Below, piece after piece: positions 41,432 through 53,249 of a stretch of 64,000 bases of DNA; within the stretch, counting starts at the first letter, position 1; each line of letters begins with the position of its first letter. The notes below the pieces were generated by a model. It was not told where the DNA came from, made no database searches, and saw only the letters and a program-made list of their open reading frames with translations. The position numbers and the translations under genes were made by a program. The stretch is taken from positions 1,426,001-1,490,000 of the forward strand of contig JAWHQI010000061.1 of assembly GCA_033032865.1 (NCBI GenBank), in the 5' to 3' direction. This DNA is from Dactylorhiza incarnata (Eukaryota > Streptophyta > Magnoliopsida > Asparagales > Orchidaceae).

Positions 41432-42349
41432 TCAGGGATAAAACCTTTTCAGGTCATCGCCGCTCCAGGTGCTCCCTAGCAGCTCGCCTTCCTGGTTCTG
41501 CAAGCGGTATCCTCCTGTTTGGAGTGCTTCCTGGATGATGAAAGGTCCTTCCCAGTTCGGGTTGAGCTTCCCGACGGCCACAGACCTTCCTGCTGCGTTC
41601 ACCTTTTTCAGGACCAGATCACCTGCTTGGAATTGTTTGAGGCGAACATTTTTGTCAAAATGTTTTGCCATCCGACGCTTGATCTCCTCTTGCCTGGCCG
41701 AAGCTAAATCTCGGAGTTCCTCGATGTAGTCGAGAGATAGCTTTTGAACCTCTTCATTCTCTAGTCGCCATTCTTCGCTTCCGTCCTCCGCAGCTACCAC
41801 CCTTGGGCTTCTGACTTCGAACTCTACTGGAATGAGAGCTTCCGACCCGTGAGAGAGTTTGAACGGCATTTCCCCTGTGGCTGAGCTAGGAGTGGTCCTC
41901 AGAGCCCACAGGACCGAGGGGAGCTGGTCCGCCCAGTTACCTCTTAGGTTCTCCACCTTCTTCTTCAGTAGGTTGATGATCAGTTTGTTGGCGGCCTCCA
42001 CTTGGCCATTGCTCCTTGGGTGATGTACGGAGGCGAACCGAAGGTCGGTTCCTAGCTGCCTACAAAAGTCTTCCAGTTCTAAGCTGGCGAACTGGGGACC
42101 ATTGTCGGTGATGATGGCGAGAGGGATCCCGAATCTGCAGACGATCTCTCCCCAGATCAAGTTCTTCACGACTTGAGAGGTGGTCTTGGCCAGGGCTTTG
42201 GCCTCGATCCACTTGGAGAAGTAGTCGATCATGACGAGAATGAACTTTCGTTGTCCACTGGCTTGAGGGAAAGGGCCGATCAAGTCCATCCCCCAGATGG
42301 CGAACGACAATGGGGAGATGATCGATCGAAGCTGCTGGGCCGGCTGCAA
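41432..42349 (-). pseudogene. pol: TE6a integrase core and C-terminus
   Basis: Continues the pol frame after an in-frame TAG (42350-42352). It shows GMDLIGPFPQ, ITDNGPQFAS and NGQVEAANKL (DDE triad present), then a C-terminal domain ending DDLKRFYP. TE5 has CAG (Gln) at the stop position, so this is a C-to-T nonsense change. 305 codons remain open. Confidence 0.9.
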
Positions 42350-44551
42350 CTAAAGGGGGGCGAAGAGCTGGCACTTCTGGCACTTCTTCGAGAAGATCTC
42401 CGCATCCTTCCGGATAGTAGGCCAGAAGTAACCATGCCTCAATACCCTCTGCTCCAAAGTGCGAGTCCCAGAATGACTTCCACACTCTCCCGAGTGGATC
42501 TCCTCCAACACTCGGGGTACTTGGTATTCGGAAACACATCTGGCCAGGGGGCCCGAGATGGTCTTGCGGTACAGCTCCCCATCTTGCAGGAGGTAGTATG
42601 CCGCCTTATACCGAAATCTTCTTTTATCCCCCTCGTCTGCCGGGAGCTGGCCGCTGGCCAGGAATGCCACGAAGGGATCCATCCACGAGGGGCGTCGCTC
42701 GATCTCCATCATCTCTCCCTCTTCAATGGACGGGCGGAACAGCTCGGTGATAGTTCCTCCGGCCCTTGGCCCGTACTTGGCGAGGCGATCTGCTGTCGAG
42801 TTCTCCTCCCTTGGCACATGCTCGACGAAGAAGGATTGGAAGCCTCCCATCAGCCCTTTCACTTTTATCAAGTACTGCTGCAAGATGGTGTCGCGCACCT
42901 CGAACTCGCCTCGAATCTGCGATGCGACCACCATCGAGTCTGTGAAAGCCTGGACATCACGGATCCCCAGCTCCTTGGCAAGGCGCAAGCCTGCCACTAT
43001 TGCCTCGTATTCTGCCTGGTTGTTTGTGACGGGGAAGAGGATCTCGACGGCTTGCTCGATTCTTGTTCCCTGTGGGCTGACGAGCATGATGCCCACCCCT
43101 ACAGAGCTTTTACCCGAAGCTCCATCAACAAACATCTTCCAAGGAATTGGATTGAGCCCCTCTTCTCCTGGCTCCGCTTCCACCGAGAAGTCAGCCAAGA
43201 AGTCTGCTACTGCCTGGGCCTTGATCGCTACTCGGGGAGAGAAGGAAATGTCGAACTCGCTGAGTTCTACCGACCATTTCGCCAACCTCCTTGAATGCTC
43301 CACTCCCTCCAGGACATTGCGGAGAGGATGATCAGTTACCACTCGGATGGAGTGAGCCTGAAAATAAGGTCGGAGCTTCCGTGCCGATACCACCAAGGCG
43401 AAGGCAAGCTTTTCCAGGATTGGATACTTCAGCTCCGCCTTTTTCAGCACCCGGCTGACATAGTAGATAGGTAGCTGCTTCTTCCCTTCTTCTCGAACCA
43501 AGATGGAGCTAACTGCCTCCGCTCCTACTCCGAGGTAGATGAGCAGGTCTTCGCCTTCCTTCGGGCTCTGAAGGAGAGGTGTCTGAGTCAACTGCTCCTT
43601 CAGCCTTCCGAATGCTATCTCACATTCTTCGGTCCACTCGAAGCTTTCTGTTTTGCGGAGCGTTTTGAAGAATGGAGAGCACTTCTCTCTGGCCTTTGAG
43701 AGGAAGCGGCTAAGACCCGCCAGCCTGCCTGTCAACCTTTGGACTTCCTTCATCGTTTTTGGGGATGGCATCTCCAGGATCGCCTTAACCTTGTCGGGGT
43801 TAGGCTCTACTCCCCTCGGAGTAAGGAGATGTCCCAGGAACTTCCCCCTGCCTGCTCCGAAGACGCACTTCGTCGGATTGAGCCTCATCTTGAATCTTCT
43901 TAGCGTCGTGAAGGTCTCTACCAGATCGGTTATGTGTTCCTGGACACTCTTGCTTTTGATCAAGAGGTCGTCCACATACACTTCCAGGTTCCTCCCCTTT
44001 TGCTCCTTGAAAATATGGTCCATCATCCGTTGATAGGTGGCTCCCGCATTCTTCAAACCGAAGGGCATCATTTTGTAGCTGTAGCAGCCATCGTCGGTGA
44101 TGAAGGAGACATCGCGGCAATCGGGGGGATGCATCCGGATCTGGTGATATCCTAAAAACGCATCAAGGAAACTCATCACAGAAAAACCGACGGCCGAATC
44201 AACCAGCTCGTCGATTCGAGGCAAGGGATAACAATCCTTCGGGCAGCTTTTATTCATTAAGGAAAAATCCACACACATTCTCCAGCTTCCCCCCGCCTTT
44301 GTCACCATTACAACATTGGAGACCCAGCCTGGATACTGGATCTCTGACACAAAACCTGCATCAAGCAGCTTTTTAACCTCCTCCCTAATTGGCTTGGCGA
44401 GGACGGTGGCGGTTCTCCTTTTCTTCTGGCGGACGGGCTGGACAGTGGGATCCAGGTTGAGGCGATGACACGCAACCTCAGGGTCGACTCCTGGCATCTC
44501 GGCTGCGCTCCAAGCAAAGATGTCGACGTTCTTCTGCAGACACGCCGCCAT
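42350..44551 (-). pseudogene. pol: TE6a RT, RNase H, archaeal-type RNase H, integrase finger
   Basis: 733 open codons. RT with FLDAFLGYHQIRMHPP, MPFGLKNAGATYQ and YVDD (43967-43978); RNase H (IYLGVGAEAVSSI, VTDHPLRN); second RNase H of archaeal type (MFVDGASGKSSVG, NNQAEYEAIVAGL, FTDSMVVASQI); integrase zinc finger (CGSHSG, CQKCQ). It ends at TAG 42350-42352. Its start is fused to the tail of the protease frame by a frameshift near 44600. Catalytic residues are present. Confidence 0.9.
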
Positions 44552-44571
44552 CTCGATCTTCTCTTCGGTCT

Positions 44572-46860
44572 TCAGCGACCCGCCAATTTTAGCAGCCCCG
44601 GCACTCCCGCTGCAGAGAGTACCTCGATCTCCTCGACCTCTTCAGCCACTTCCAGCCTGGCCGGACTCTCCAGCACTCTTCCGAACTCTTCCGCGTCAGC
44701 CATCCAGCTGATGGTACTGACGGTGCTAAGATAGCACTCCCTAGCGGCTCTTGGATCGCTCCTGATCCTCACCTGGACGTCTCCCTTACAGTACTTCAAG
44801 CACTGATGGTAGGAGGATGGGACGGCTTTGAAGGCGTTGAGAAGCGGCCTCCCAAAGATGGCTCTGTAACAGCTCGGGGCGTCGACGATGATGAATCGAC
44901 AGCTGATGGAGGTGCCACCGAGCGTTACTAGGAGGTCAGCTCCTCCTTCCACTTCCTTCTTCTCTCCGGAGAAGCCGAAGAGGGGACCATCAGGTGCCCG
45001 AACCCTGGCAGCTTCGACTCCTAGTCCGTCAAACGTCCCCTTGAAGATGACGTTTACAGAGCTACCGTTGTCGATCAGAATCCGATCAACGGTGAAGTCC
45101 TCCACCGCGGCTTGAATCACGAGGGCATCATGGAAGGGATTCGCGTTCCCTAGCATGTCCTCCTCGGAAAAGGTAATCTCCTCCATCGGGGGCGGTGTTT
45201 GTGAGGTCGAGGCGACACTCCTGCGGTAGATCTGATGGAGGCTTCCCTTGCGGGAAGCTTCCAGCCCTGCTCCCCCATGGATTACTCCAACTCGGCTTCC
45301 CTGGCCCAGGTCTCCCCGACCTCCCTGGTCGACCCGATCCTCGTTCCTCCAGCGAACGACTGCGGCCTGCCCTGCCTGTGGCTCGGCAGGGGCCTCCATC
45401 CTCCTCTGCTCTCCTCCAGCCTCTCCTGCTGCCAGCCTCCTCCGGGCTTCCCAAAAGTCTGGGCAGGCAGCCATGGCATGTCCCCCCACCTGATGGAAGT
45501 CGCAGTAGAGAGGAACCTCTTCTGCTTGACGCCTCCTAGGCTTCGGCTTCTTCCTTCCTTGACGGCGGCCTCGCCCGGCTACCGCCATTGCTTCATCCCT
45601 CCTCCTCTCCTGACGCCTCTCTGGTTGGCGAAAGGGCCTTCTTTCTGGGGATCTCCCCCTTTGATCTTGACGCTGGTGCCGTCCAGCCGGCCTCCAAGGT
45701 GGCCGGTTGACGGGGACCTGGTAGCGTCTTCCCTCCTCCTAACGCTCAGGGGACTCGACGGGCCTTCTCTCCACGATCCTCCCGGTTTCCTTCCTCCTGA
45801 GCTCCTCCTTCTTTTTCTCTTCTTGCCGCTCCGGCCACTTCCTTTCCTCCCTTCAGGGCTCCTCTCTCTTCCTTTTCTCAGGGATCCCATCCCTCTCACC
45901 ACGGTCGCCTCTGGTCACCTGCCCCAACCTTGCCAAGAAGTCAGGGTTGGAGGCCTCTCCCCGGACAAACTTATTGGCCCTCTGAATGAGGTTGTCGTAG
46001 GAGTAGGGTGGGTTCTCACTGAGCTACAACTTGAGGAGGCCTTGACTGATGCCGAATGTCAGGGCCAGCAACAGGATGTTGCTATCCACCTCCTGGATTT
46101 GCAGAACCTCCTCCTGGAAGCGCTCGATGTAAGGTCCCAATGCCTCATCTGGCCCTTGCACGAGGTAGAACAGGGCCGTTGCCTCCTTCTTCAGCTTCCT
46201 GGCCGTGTCGAACCGGGTCGTCAGCCCACGACACAGGTCTTCGAAGCAGTAGATTGAGCCTGCGGGCAACTGGTGGAACCAGTCACAGGCCTTTGCTCGG
46301 AAGGTAATGGCAAACAACCTGCACTTGAAGGCGTCCGACATGGTTCGGATAGAGACTATATCCTCGAACCATTGGATGTGCCTGACGGGGTCCTCCTTTC
46401 CCGAATAGTAATTCAAGGCTGGGTCCCTGAATCCTTCTGGCACAGGCGCGGCGAGAATCTCCTCGCAGAAGGGGCTCCTCCCTCCTGCCCGGCGACGATC
46501 CTCCACTTGGCGAGTATCACCACCATACTCGCCATATGGGCGAGTATCCGGGTATCTCCCCTGCTTGCACGGCTCGAGGAAGCGAATACCTGGCGAGGTT
46601 GGCTGGTAGAATTGCGACCTTCTTGGTCGCTCGGTTTCATCTTCCATGTGCTCCTTTCCTGCTCGCCGAGGGGGACTCCCTCCCTCGGACGGAACTGGGC
46701 GATGCGGCGAGGTCGCAGTGACCTCGGCGCGCGGCTGAAGCGCTGCTCGCATGGCTCCCTCCATGCGCTGCGCGAAGGCTTCGAAAACCTCCAGCGTCAC
46801 GAACCTGCCAGTTCCCGTCGAGTTGCCGACCTCCTCCTCATGGTCGCCACCTACGACCAT
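44572..46860 (-). pseudogene. gag-pro: TE6a gag-protease, interrupted by three stops
   Basis: Gag starts at ATG 46860-46858 (MVVGGDHEEE), about 40 bp from the primer site. Capsid motifs: DPVRHIQWFEDI, CDWFHQLPAGSI, YIERFQEEVLQI. In-frame stops are TAG 46024-46026, TGA 45853-45855 and TAG 45739-45741; between them the frame still reads as Gag (NPDFLARLGQ) and Arg/Glu-rich linker. The zinc-finger-like CDFHQVGGHAMAAC and retropepsin (LIDNGSSVNVIF) follow, ending at 44572, where a frameshift separates RT. All three stops can be explained by C-to-T changes at CAG or CGA. Confidence 0.85.
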
Positions 46861-46898
46861 CTCGCCTTCTTGCCGAACTTTCTTCCAACGACTACGGT

Positions 46899-46915
46899 CC
46901 ACGCTCACCGCACCA
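46899..46915 (-). promoter_or_regulatory. TE6a primer binding site (tRNA-Phe)
   Basis: Minus strand TGGTGCGGTGAGCGTGG, identical to that of TE5 and to the TE6b copy at 53230-53246. Three bases separate it from the middle LTR. Confidence 0.85.
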
Positions 46916-46918
46916 AAG

Positions 46919-47589
46919 TTTTGACGCCAGGAAAATCCTGACCTCAAGATTCGGACCGATGCAGCCGGAGGCTACTCTCCCAGCAGCCCGACGAGATGGC
47001 TTGGCTGGCAACGACGAAGAAGCTAGAAGAGCAACAAACAGGACCCCAGGTGCTGCGGCAGGGAGGTCCCACCACGTACCCAGAAGCTCCGAAGAGACTT
47101 CCCCTCCAAGACCAAAGAATGGCCGAGCAAGGTACGAGGAAGGCACCGACTTGGCTAGTACCGGGAGTAGCGACCAAGTGCGACAGGTTCTAGAATGCAA
47201 GAGCAGGGTTTCGAAAGCTCAAGTCCAGGTGCCAATCCAAGTACCCCTGGGGTCCTATTTATAAGAAAACCAAGGGGTGGGGGGGGGGGGGTTATAGTCC
47301 AGCCCCCAACCTGGCGACTATGGGTTACTCGGCGAGTATCCTGCCATAGTCGCCCATCTGGCGAGTATTGAGTGCTGCTCGCACACGCCGGGGTAATAGT
47401 CGCCAGGTCTTCTGTTCCATACTCACCACTCTGGCGAGTATTGCCTGCATACTCGCCGAGGTTTTCTCTGCTCTGCCTTGATCTGCCGGGCTCTATGTGT
47501 TGACCTCGTTGACTTTGACTTCTGCCTACGTGGCCTTGGGGGGGGGGGGGGGGGGGGGGGGTCCACCCTCGAAGAATGAGGGTTGTACA
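46919..47589 (-). repeat. TE6 middle LTR (5' of TE6a, 3' of TE6b)
   Basis: 671 bp, about 6 differences from the left copy apart from G-run length. Its inner end reads TTTTGACG rather than TGTTGACG, like the right LTR. A primer site lies on its left and a polypurine tract on its right, so it serves both copies. No duplication flanks it. Confidence 0.95.
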
Positions 47590-47770
47590 CAATCCCCGCT
47601 CTTTGCGAGTAACGTAGTTGCTCGGAAAGAATCATCCAACCCTTCATTCGACGAGCTTCCCTGTTTGGCGAGTATTGGCCTATACTCGCCATCTCGCTGG
47701 CCGACGCTCGAGCTCTATAAATAGAGGGGCAGGGGTCTCTGATGGCACGTCTTTTCTGAACTCGCTCAAG

Positions 47771-49421
47771 ATGGTGCGCGACTATGCTGCCGAGGCTAAG
47801 GCGGCCATGGCTGGTCTTGTCGGCCTTTTTGAGGGTTCTTCGCTCCCTCCTCACTTGGATCCTGCATCTGGCGACCTTCCATCTTCCAGGAAGAGGAAGA
47901 GGCTCGCCCAGAAGAAGAAGAAGAAGGAGAAGAAGAAAGCCGCCGAGGAGGAGGTTGCTGCTCCTGTGGGCGACCTGCACCAGCAGCTGCTGGACGACCT
48001 GGGGCTCTCCAATGAGGGCGACTCGCCGGCCGCTGATCCTCCTGCTCCAAATGTTGCCGAGGAAGCGAGCATGCCCGAGACCTCGGCCCAGAATCAACCG
48101 GAGGATCTCGCCTCTGCGCGAGGTGCGAGTAATCTACTCGCCACCTTTTTTAACTGACCTTGACTTGGTCCGGGTTGCTGAATATTTCTTCTATGCTCGC
48201 AGATTCTTCCACCATTGGTGCGCAGGAGGAGCCTGTAGCCGCACCCCCTCTGAGATCGTCGCCTATGATCTCGCCTAGAGGTGGAGGTCGCTCAGGGCGA
48301 GTTCTTCACAGCTCCTTGCTGGAGAGGAGGCCGATGAGCGAGCAACGTGCTCCTTTGGCGGGCATCGTGCTTCCGCCTCCACCGCCACCGCCTCTTCAGT
48401 CTGTGGGGACAGCGAGTAGCTCGCAGCTGCCTGTAGGCGGGCTTCCGCCACCTCCTCCGTTCCCTCCTTCTGCTACTTCTCAGGGCGATCAACGCCCTTC
48501 GACTTCTACTGCGCCTTCTACTCATCAGGGCGAATCCTCGCGCCGTGGCGGGACTGGGGGCGCCTCGGGCTTCTTTCCTCCAAGGGGAGGAGGACGACCA
48601 GGCGATGGTCGCGGTCGCGAGAACGCGCCTCCTAGCTGGGATCAGACGGCTGGATCCCATCCTGCTCGGCGGGGCGATCATCATCATAGCACGTCTCCTC
48701 AGCGAGGAAGGGGCTCTCCTCGCCATCGCTCTCGTAGTCCTCGGCCAGGTATTAGGTCGCCATTTATGATAGTCGCCACTATCTTTACTTGGTTCCTTCA
48801 GTTGCCAAAGCTCTGACATTTTTGCCCTCTTTGCAGCTCGTGCTCATACTCCCATAGGAGCCTTGATCGACGCGGTCGGGCTTCCTTCTCGCGAGTACCA
48901 GGAGAGGGATACTCGCGCCATCCTAGAGCTGGAGTCCAAGCTGGAGCGCTTGGCGATCTGCGAGCCTCATCGCCGCCTGACTGATGTTGAATCGCGGGTT
49001 GAGCGCTTGGCGAGTATTGATGCTCACCGTCGTTTGACTGCCGTGGAGTCGCGTATAGAGCGTCTGGCGAGCAGCGATGCTCATCGTCGCCTGGCTGAGT
49101 TGGAGGCGCGGGTTTTCTCGACTGGAAGAGTTCGATACTCGGCTGGTCGCTACAGAATCTCGCCTTCAGTCGGTCAACGATCTTGAGCGCAGACTTGGGA
49201 GGCTCGAACATCGCCAACAACTGCACCACGACGAGCTGGTGGGGATGCGCGCGAGCATGGGCTCGGTTGGTCGGCTGGCGAGGATCGAAGACCAGCTACG
49301 TCAGGGCGAGGACGCGATGTCTGTGGCCTCCGAGCACTTCAGGCGAGCTCGCGGCTTGGGATGGGTCGGGCGACAACCTCAACAGCCAGACACTCAGGCG
49401 AACCTTCAAGCTCCGCCCTAG
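47771..49421 (+). pseudogene. TE6b asA, frameshifted copy
   Basis: Near-identical to 35869-37518. Exon-equivalents are 47771-48122, 48203-48748 and 48837-49421. One extra T in the run at about 49113-49116 shifts exon 3, which then stops at 49186 and loses the second half of the coiled coil. Upstream TATA at 47716-47722. Confidence 0.75.
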
Positions 49422-49860
49422 ATGTTGCTTTTTCTTTATTTTTCTTCTTCCTAGGTCATGTCGCCTTTTGGCGAGTATCCCTGTACTGCTGAATTATTTA
49501 TTAATATTCATTCTGCGAGTATTAGAAACTCGCCTTTTATTGCTTGCTTCTGCTTTACTCTTCTGCGATGGTTTTCTGGATTGTTTCTATCTCCTTTTAC
49601 CTTGGCGAGTATTGTCTGCGCGTCGCCTTAGGCATGGCGAGTTTGTTGATCTTGGCGATTATAACTCGATACTCGCCACCCCCTTATTCCTGATCGCGCC
49701 GTCGTGCTCGATACGCCAAGCTACCCGACCACTATAAATAGGGGGGGTGGGTGAGTCTTAATTACGCTTTTGCGAGTTCCGAACTCTTGCGCGAGTATCC
49801 TCCGTCTCACCTTTCCCTTCTCCTCTTTGATACTCGCCTTCCTTTCCGTCCTTTCAAAAG

Positions 49861-51816
49861 ATGACTGACGAGGCGACCATTCGGCGTGCCAATCACGCCA
49901 AGAATTTTGCGGCGACCATCTTCAAGAAGGCAGTCACGACTGAGAAAGAGTTGGAGGTCGTCAGGGCGAAGTATCTCCCGCCAGGGTATGTCGCTAGGCT
50001 TCCGCGCCAGGGAGAGCGACTAAACACCGTTTTGACTAATGAGCGGGTGATCCCTATTCGCCACTTCGAGGTGGGCTTGCGACTACCATTGTGGACGGAG
50101 TTCTCCCAGATACTCCGTTACTTTGGGATAGTCCCTGCCCAGATCAACCCCAATGGGGTGGCGATGATCGTGGGCTTCCTCTGCTACCTGCGCGACCAGG
50201 GAATAGCCTTCGACCTGCCGGTCTTTAGGCGAGTATTCCATTTCATGGCGACTGGCGAGGGCGTCGTCTTCCTATGCAGCCACATCTGTACGTTGGTCGG
50301 CACCGCCAACAAGAATCATCGCTGGGGAGAGCGAATAGTCGTCATCGCTGGCGACTTTCAAGCCGTCCCTGACAAGTCCTTCCAGCCACCGGAGAGCGTC
50401 TTTGGGGTTTCCTTCCTAAGCGCGGGTGGCGAGAAGCTGCTCGAGGCTTTCAAAGGTCGCCGCCTTGATGTGGTGCACTGGAGAAGGCGAGTAGATGAAC
50501 TCGCTGAGGTTTTCGCAGGCGAAGGTAATCCACCGCGCGAGTATTCGTAATACTCGCTCTTCGTCTTCATCTTGGCGACTAACTGGACTTATTACTCTTC
50601 TTGCTGCAGCAGTCCATGTCCTGCCGCGCGAGCTCCTTCCTGCGGTGGTGAAGGCGACGGCTTCCACACAAGGAGGTGCGGGGACTTCTGCTCGCGGGGA
50701 AGGGGTCTACTCGCCCATAGACTTGTCGCCAGGAGGCGATGAGCCCTTGATCATCGGCGAAGGATCTGGGCCTTCAAAGAAGCGGAAGGAGAGGGGCGAG
50801 CCCTCCGAGCCTTCGAGGAAGAAGAAGGAGGTCGCTCATCGGGACCTTGGCAAGAAGGCGGATCCTTCTGAGGCCGGCGAGCCCTATACCCACCCGAATT
50901 TCAACTTGGGTGTTCGTGGTGAGGACGCCTATGGTCGCCGCCTAGTCGCCTGGTCGGAGGACGATCATGTGGTATCTCTGAGCTCCAACCTTCCCCCCTG
51001 GTCAGAGGACTGGGAGGATCAGGGCGAGGCCTTTGACGTGCTTCATGCCGTCTATGGTCGCGAGGACGCTGAGAGGCTGCGGGAGGAGCCTGCCGAGTAC
51101 TTGGCACACCAGACCTCGCGATCTCCGCTGCGCTCCGCCGAGCTGGCGCACATGACGGCGAGGAGGTTGCTGGAGTACGAGGAGGTGATCCGGATCAGTA
51201 CTAAGAAAATGATCGTCATGGGGCTCAAGGCTAAGGAGCATGAGGTACTCGCTTCTCAATGCTACTCGCCTTCGGGATAGTCGCCACTTTGCCGAATAAC
51301 TTGCTGACTTTGTGTCTTCTCTTGCTTTTGTAGGTCGCCGAGGTGGAGATGGCGACAAAGGTGTCCCAGCTGGAGAAGGAGCTGGATGACACTCGGCTGG
51401 CCTTGGAGGCCGCCCAAGTTCGCATCGCCGAGCTAGAAACTCGGCCCGCCGAGCAACAGCCAGCGGTGGCGGGCCCCTCTAGGGTCGGCAAGCAGATCCG
51501 GATGCATGGCGACAATATGTCACGCGTTCGTCGAGAGATCGCGCGAGCTACTGGGACCGTCATCCTGAGTCAGCTGAAGGCGGACGATCTCCTGAAGCCG
51601 GCGGCCATGGAGTTGACGGTGGAGGACATCATCCCGGCGCTGCTCGCCGAGGAATCCACCTCCCCCTTGCGGGCATCCTCGCCGCCGTCCAGTGATGCTG
51701 AGGATGACGATTCCGAGGATGAGGATGACGACGATGACGATGATGTTGATGACGATGGCGGCGACGATGGTGGCGACGAGCCAGACGCAGACATTGATGG
51801 CGAGAATGTCGCTTAG
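49861..51816 (+). CDS. TE6b asB, intact copy (593 aa, 3 exons)
   Basis: Exons 49861-50524, 50610-51244 and 51334-51816, the same structure as TE6a asB without indels. A few substitutions only (for example Thr to Ala near the start of exon 2, Ser to Pro before YTHPNFN, Ser to Gly at the acidic tail). It stays open although this copy has lost pol. Function unknown; see TE6a asB for domains. Confidence 0.72.
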
Positions 51817-52410
51817 TCGCCTGGGCACCCTTTTTTGCTCGCCCGGCGACCTTTTGTAAAGCTTCTGAAAATTTATGTAATTCATTTAATTATTTATAAA
51901 TGAAAAATCAAAGCTTTTGCTCGCCTGTTTCTTTGGTGCTTGCTTTCTTTTTTGAATGTCGCTTAGGCTCCTAGGCTCGGGGCGAGTTTGAGTGCTCGCG
52001 GGGCTCTTAGGATCAAGACGAGATTGGGTGTTTCTTCATGCTCGCACCTGTATACTCGCCGAGATACTCGCGCATGCATACTCGCCGAGATACTCGCGCA
52101 TGCATACTCGCCTTCTTCAATATTCCCTTGGTGGGGTCGAGTTGTGGAGGGTACTTGGAGGGTTCCGAAGGACACATGCCCTCAAGGCCTCACTCTGTAC
52201 CTGGTGAAGAGTTCATTAGACTCGTTCAATAAATTTTGAAGGGGAAAGAGATAGGGAACGGCAGTCGAGGAGGCCTGGCGGGACATATCTTCCCGAGGCC
52301 TCCATCCTACTTGGGTGCTGGAACGTCGACGAAGAGTGACGTTAAGTGGGGAATGACGGTCGGGGAGATCCAAGGGGATACACCCTCCCGAGGTCGCCAT
52401 CCTACTTGGG
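51817..52410 (-). other. TE6b truncated 3' untranslated region
   Basis: Copy of 39914-40507 with few changes, ending at the deletion junction. Contains the ATACTCGCC cluster (about 52050-52115). Confidence 0.8.
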
Positions 52411-53191
52411 TGCTATCCACCTCCTGGATTTGCAGAACCTCCTCCTGGAAGCGCTCGATGTAAGGTCCCAATGCCTCATCTGGCCCTTGCACGAGGTAGA
52501 ACAGGGCCGTTGCCTCCTTCTTCAGCTTCCTGGCCGTGTCGAACCGGGTCGTCAGCCCACGACACAGGTCTTCGAAGCAGTAGATTGAGCCTGCGGGCAA
52601 CTGGTGGAACCAGTCACAGGCCTTTGCTCGGAAGGTAATGGCAAACAACCTGCACTTGAAGGCGTCCGACATGGTTCGGATAGAGACTATATCCTCGAAC
52701 CATTGGATGTGCCTGACGGGGTCCTCCTTTCCCGAATAGTAATTCAAGGCTGGGTCCCTGAATCCTTCTGGCACAGGCGCGGCGAGAATCTCCTCGCAGA
52801 AGGGGCTCCTCCCTCCTGCCCGGCGACGATCCTCCACTTGGCGAGTATCACCACCATACTCGCCATATGGGCGAGTATCCGGGTATCTCCCCTGCTTGCA
52901 CGGCTCGCGGAAGCGAATACCTGGCGAGGTTGGCTGGTAGAATTGCGACCTTCTTGGTCGCTCGGTTTCATCTTCCATGTGCTCCTTTCCTGCTCGCCGA
53001 GGGGGACTCCCTCCCTCGGACGGAACTGGGCGATGCGGCGAGGTCGCAGTGACCTCGGCGCGCGGCTGAAGCGCTGCTCGCATGGCTCCCTCCATGCGCT
53101 GCGCGAAGGCTTCGAAAACCTCCAGCGTCACGAACCTGCCAGTTCCCGTCGAGTTGCCGACCTCCTCCTCATGGTCGCCACCTACGACCAT
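52307..53191 (-). pseudogene. gag: TE6b truncated gag fused to 3' region
   Basis: Gag begins at 53191-53189 as in TE6a and is identical in style to EEVLQIQEVDS. At 52411-52414 (TGCT) it joins sequence equivalent to about 40508, so the frame ends in about 35 unrelated codons at 52307. TGCT occurs at both parental breakpoints (40508-40511 and 46080-46083): a 4-bp microhomology deletion of about 5.57 kb that removed the end of gag and all of pol. Confidence 0.88.
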
Positions 53192-53229
53192 CTCGCCTTC
53201 TTGCCGAACTTTCTTCCAACGACTACGGT

Positions 53230-53246
53230 CCACGCTCACCGCACCA
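53230..53246 (-). promoter_or_regulatory. TE6b primer binding site (tRNA-Phe)
   Basis: Same sequence and spacing as at 46899-46915, next to the right LTR. Confidence 0.85.
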
Positions 53247-53249
53247 AAG

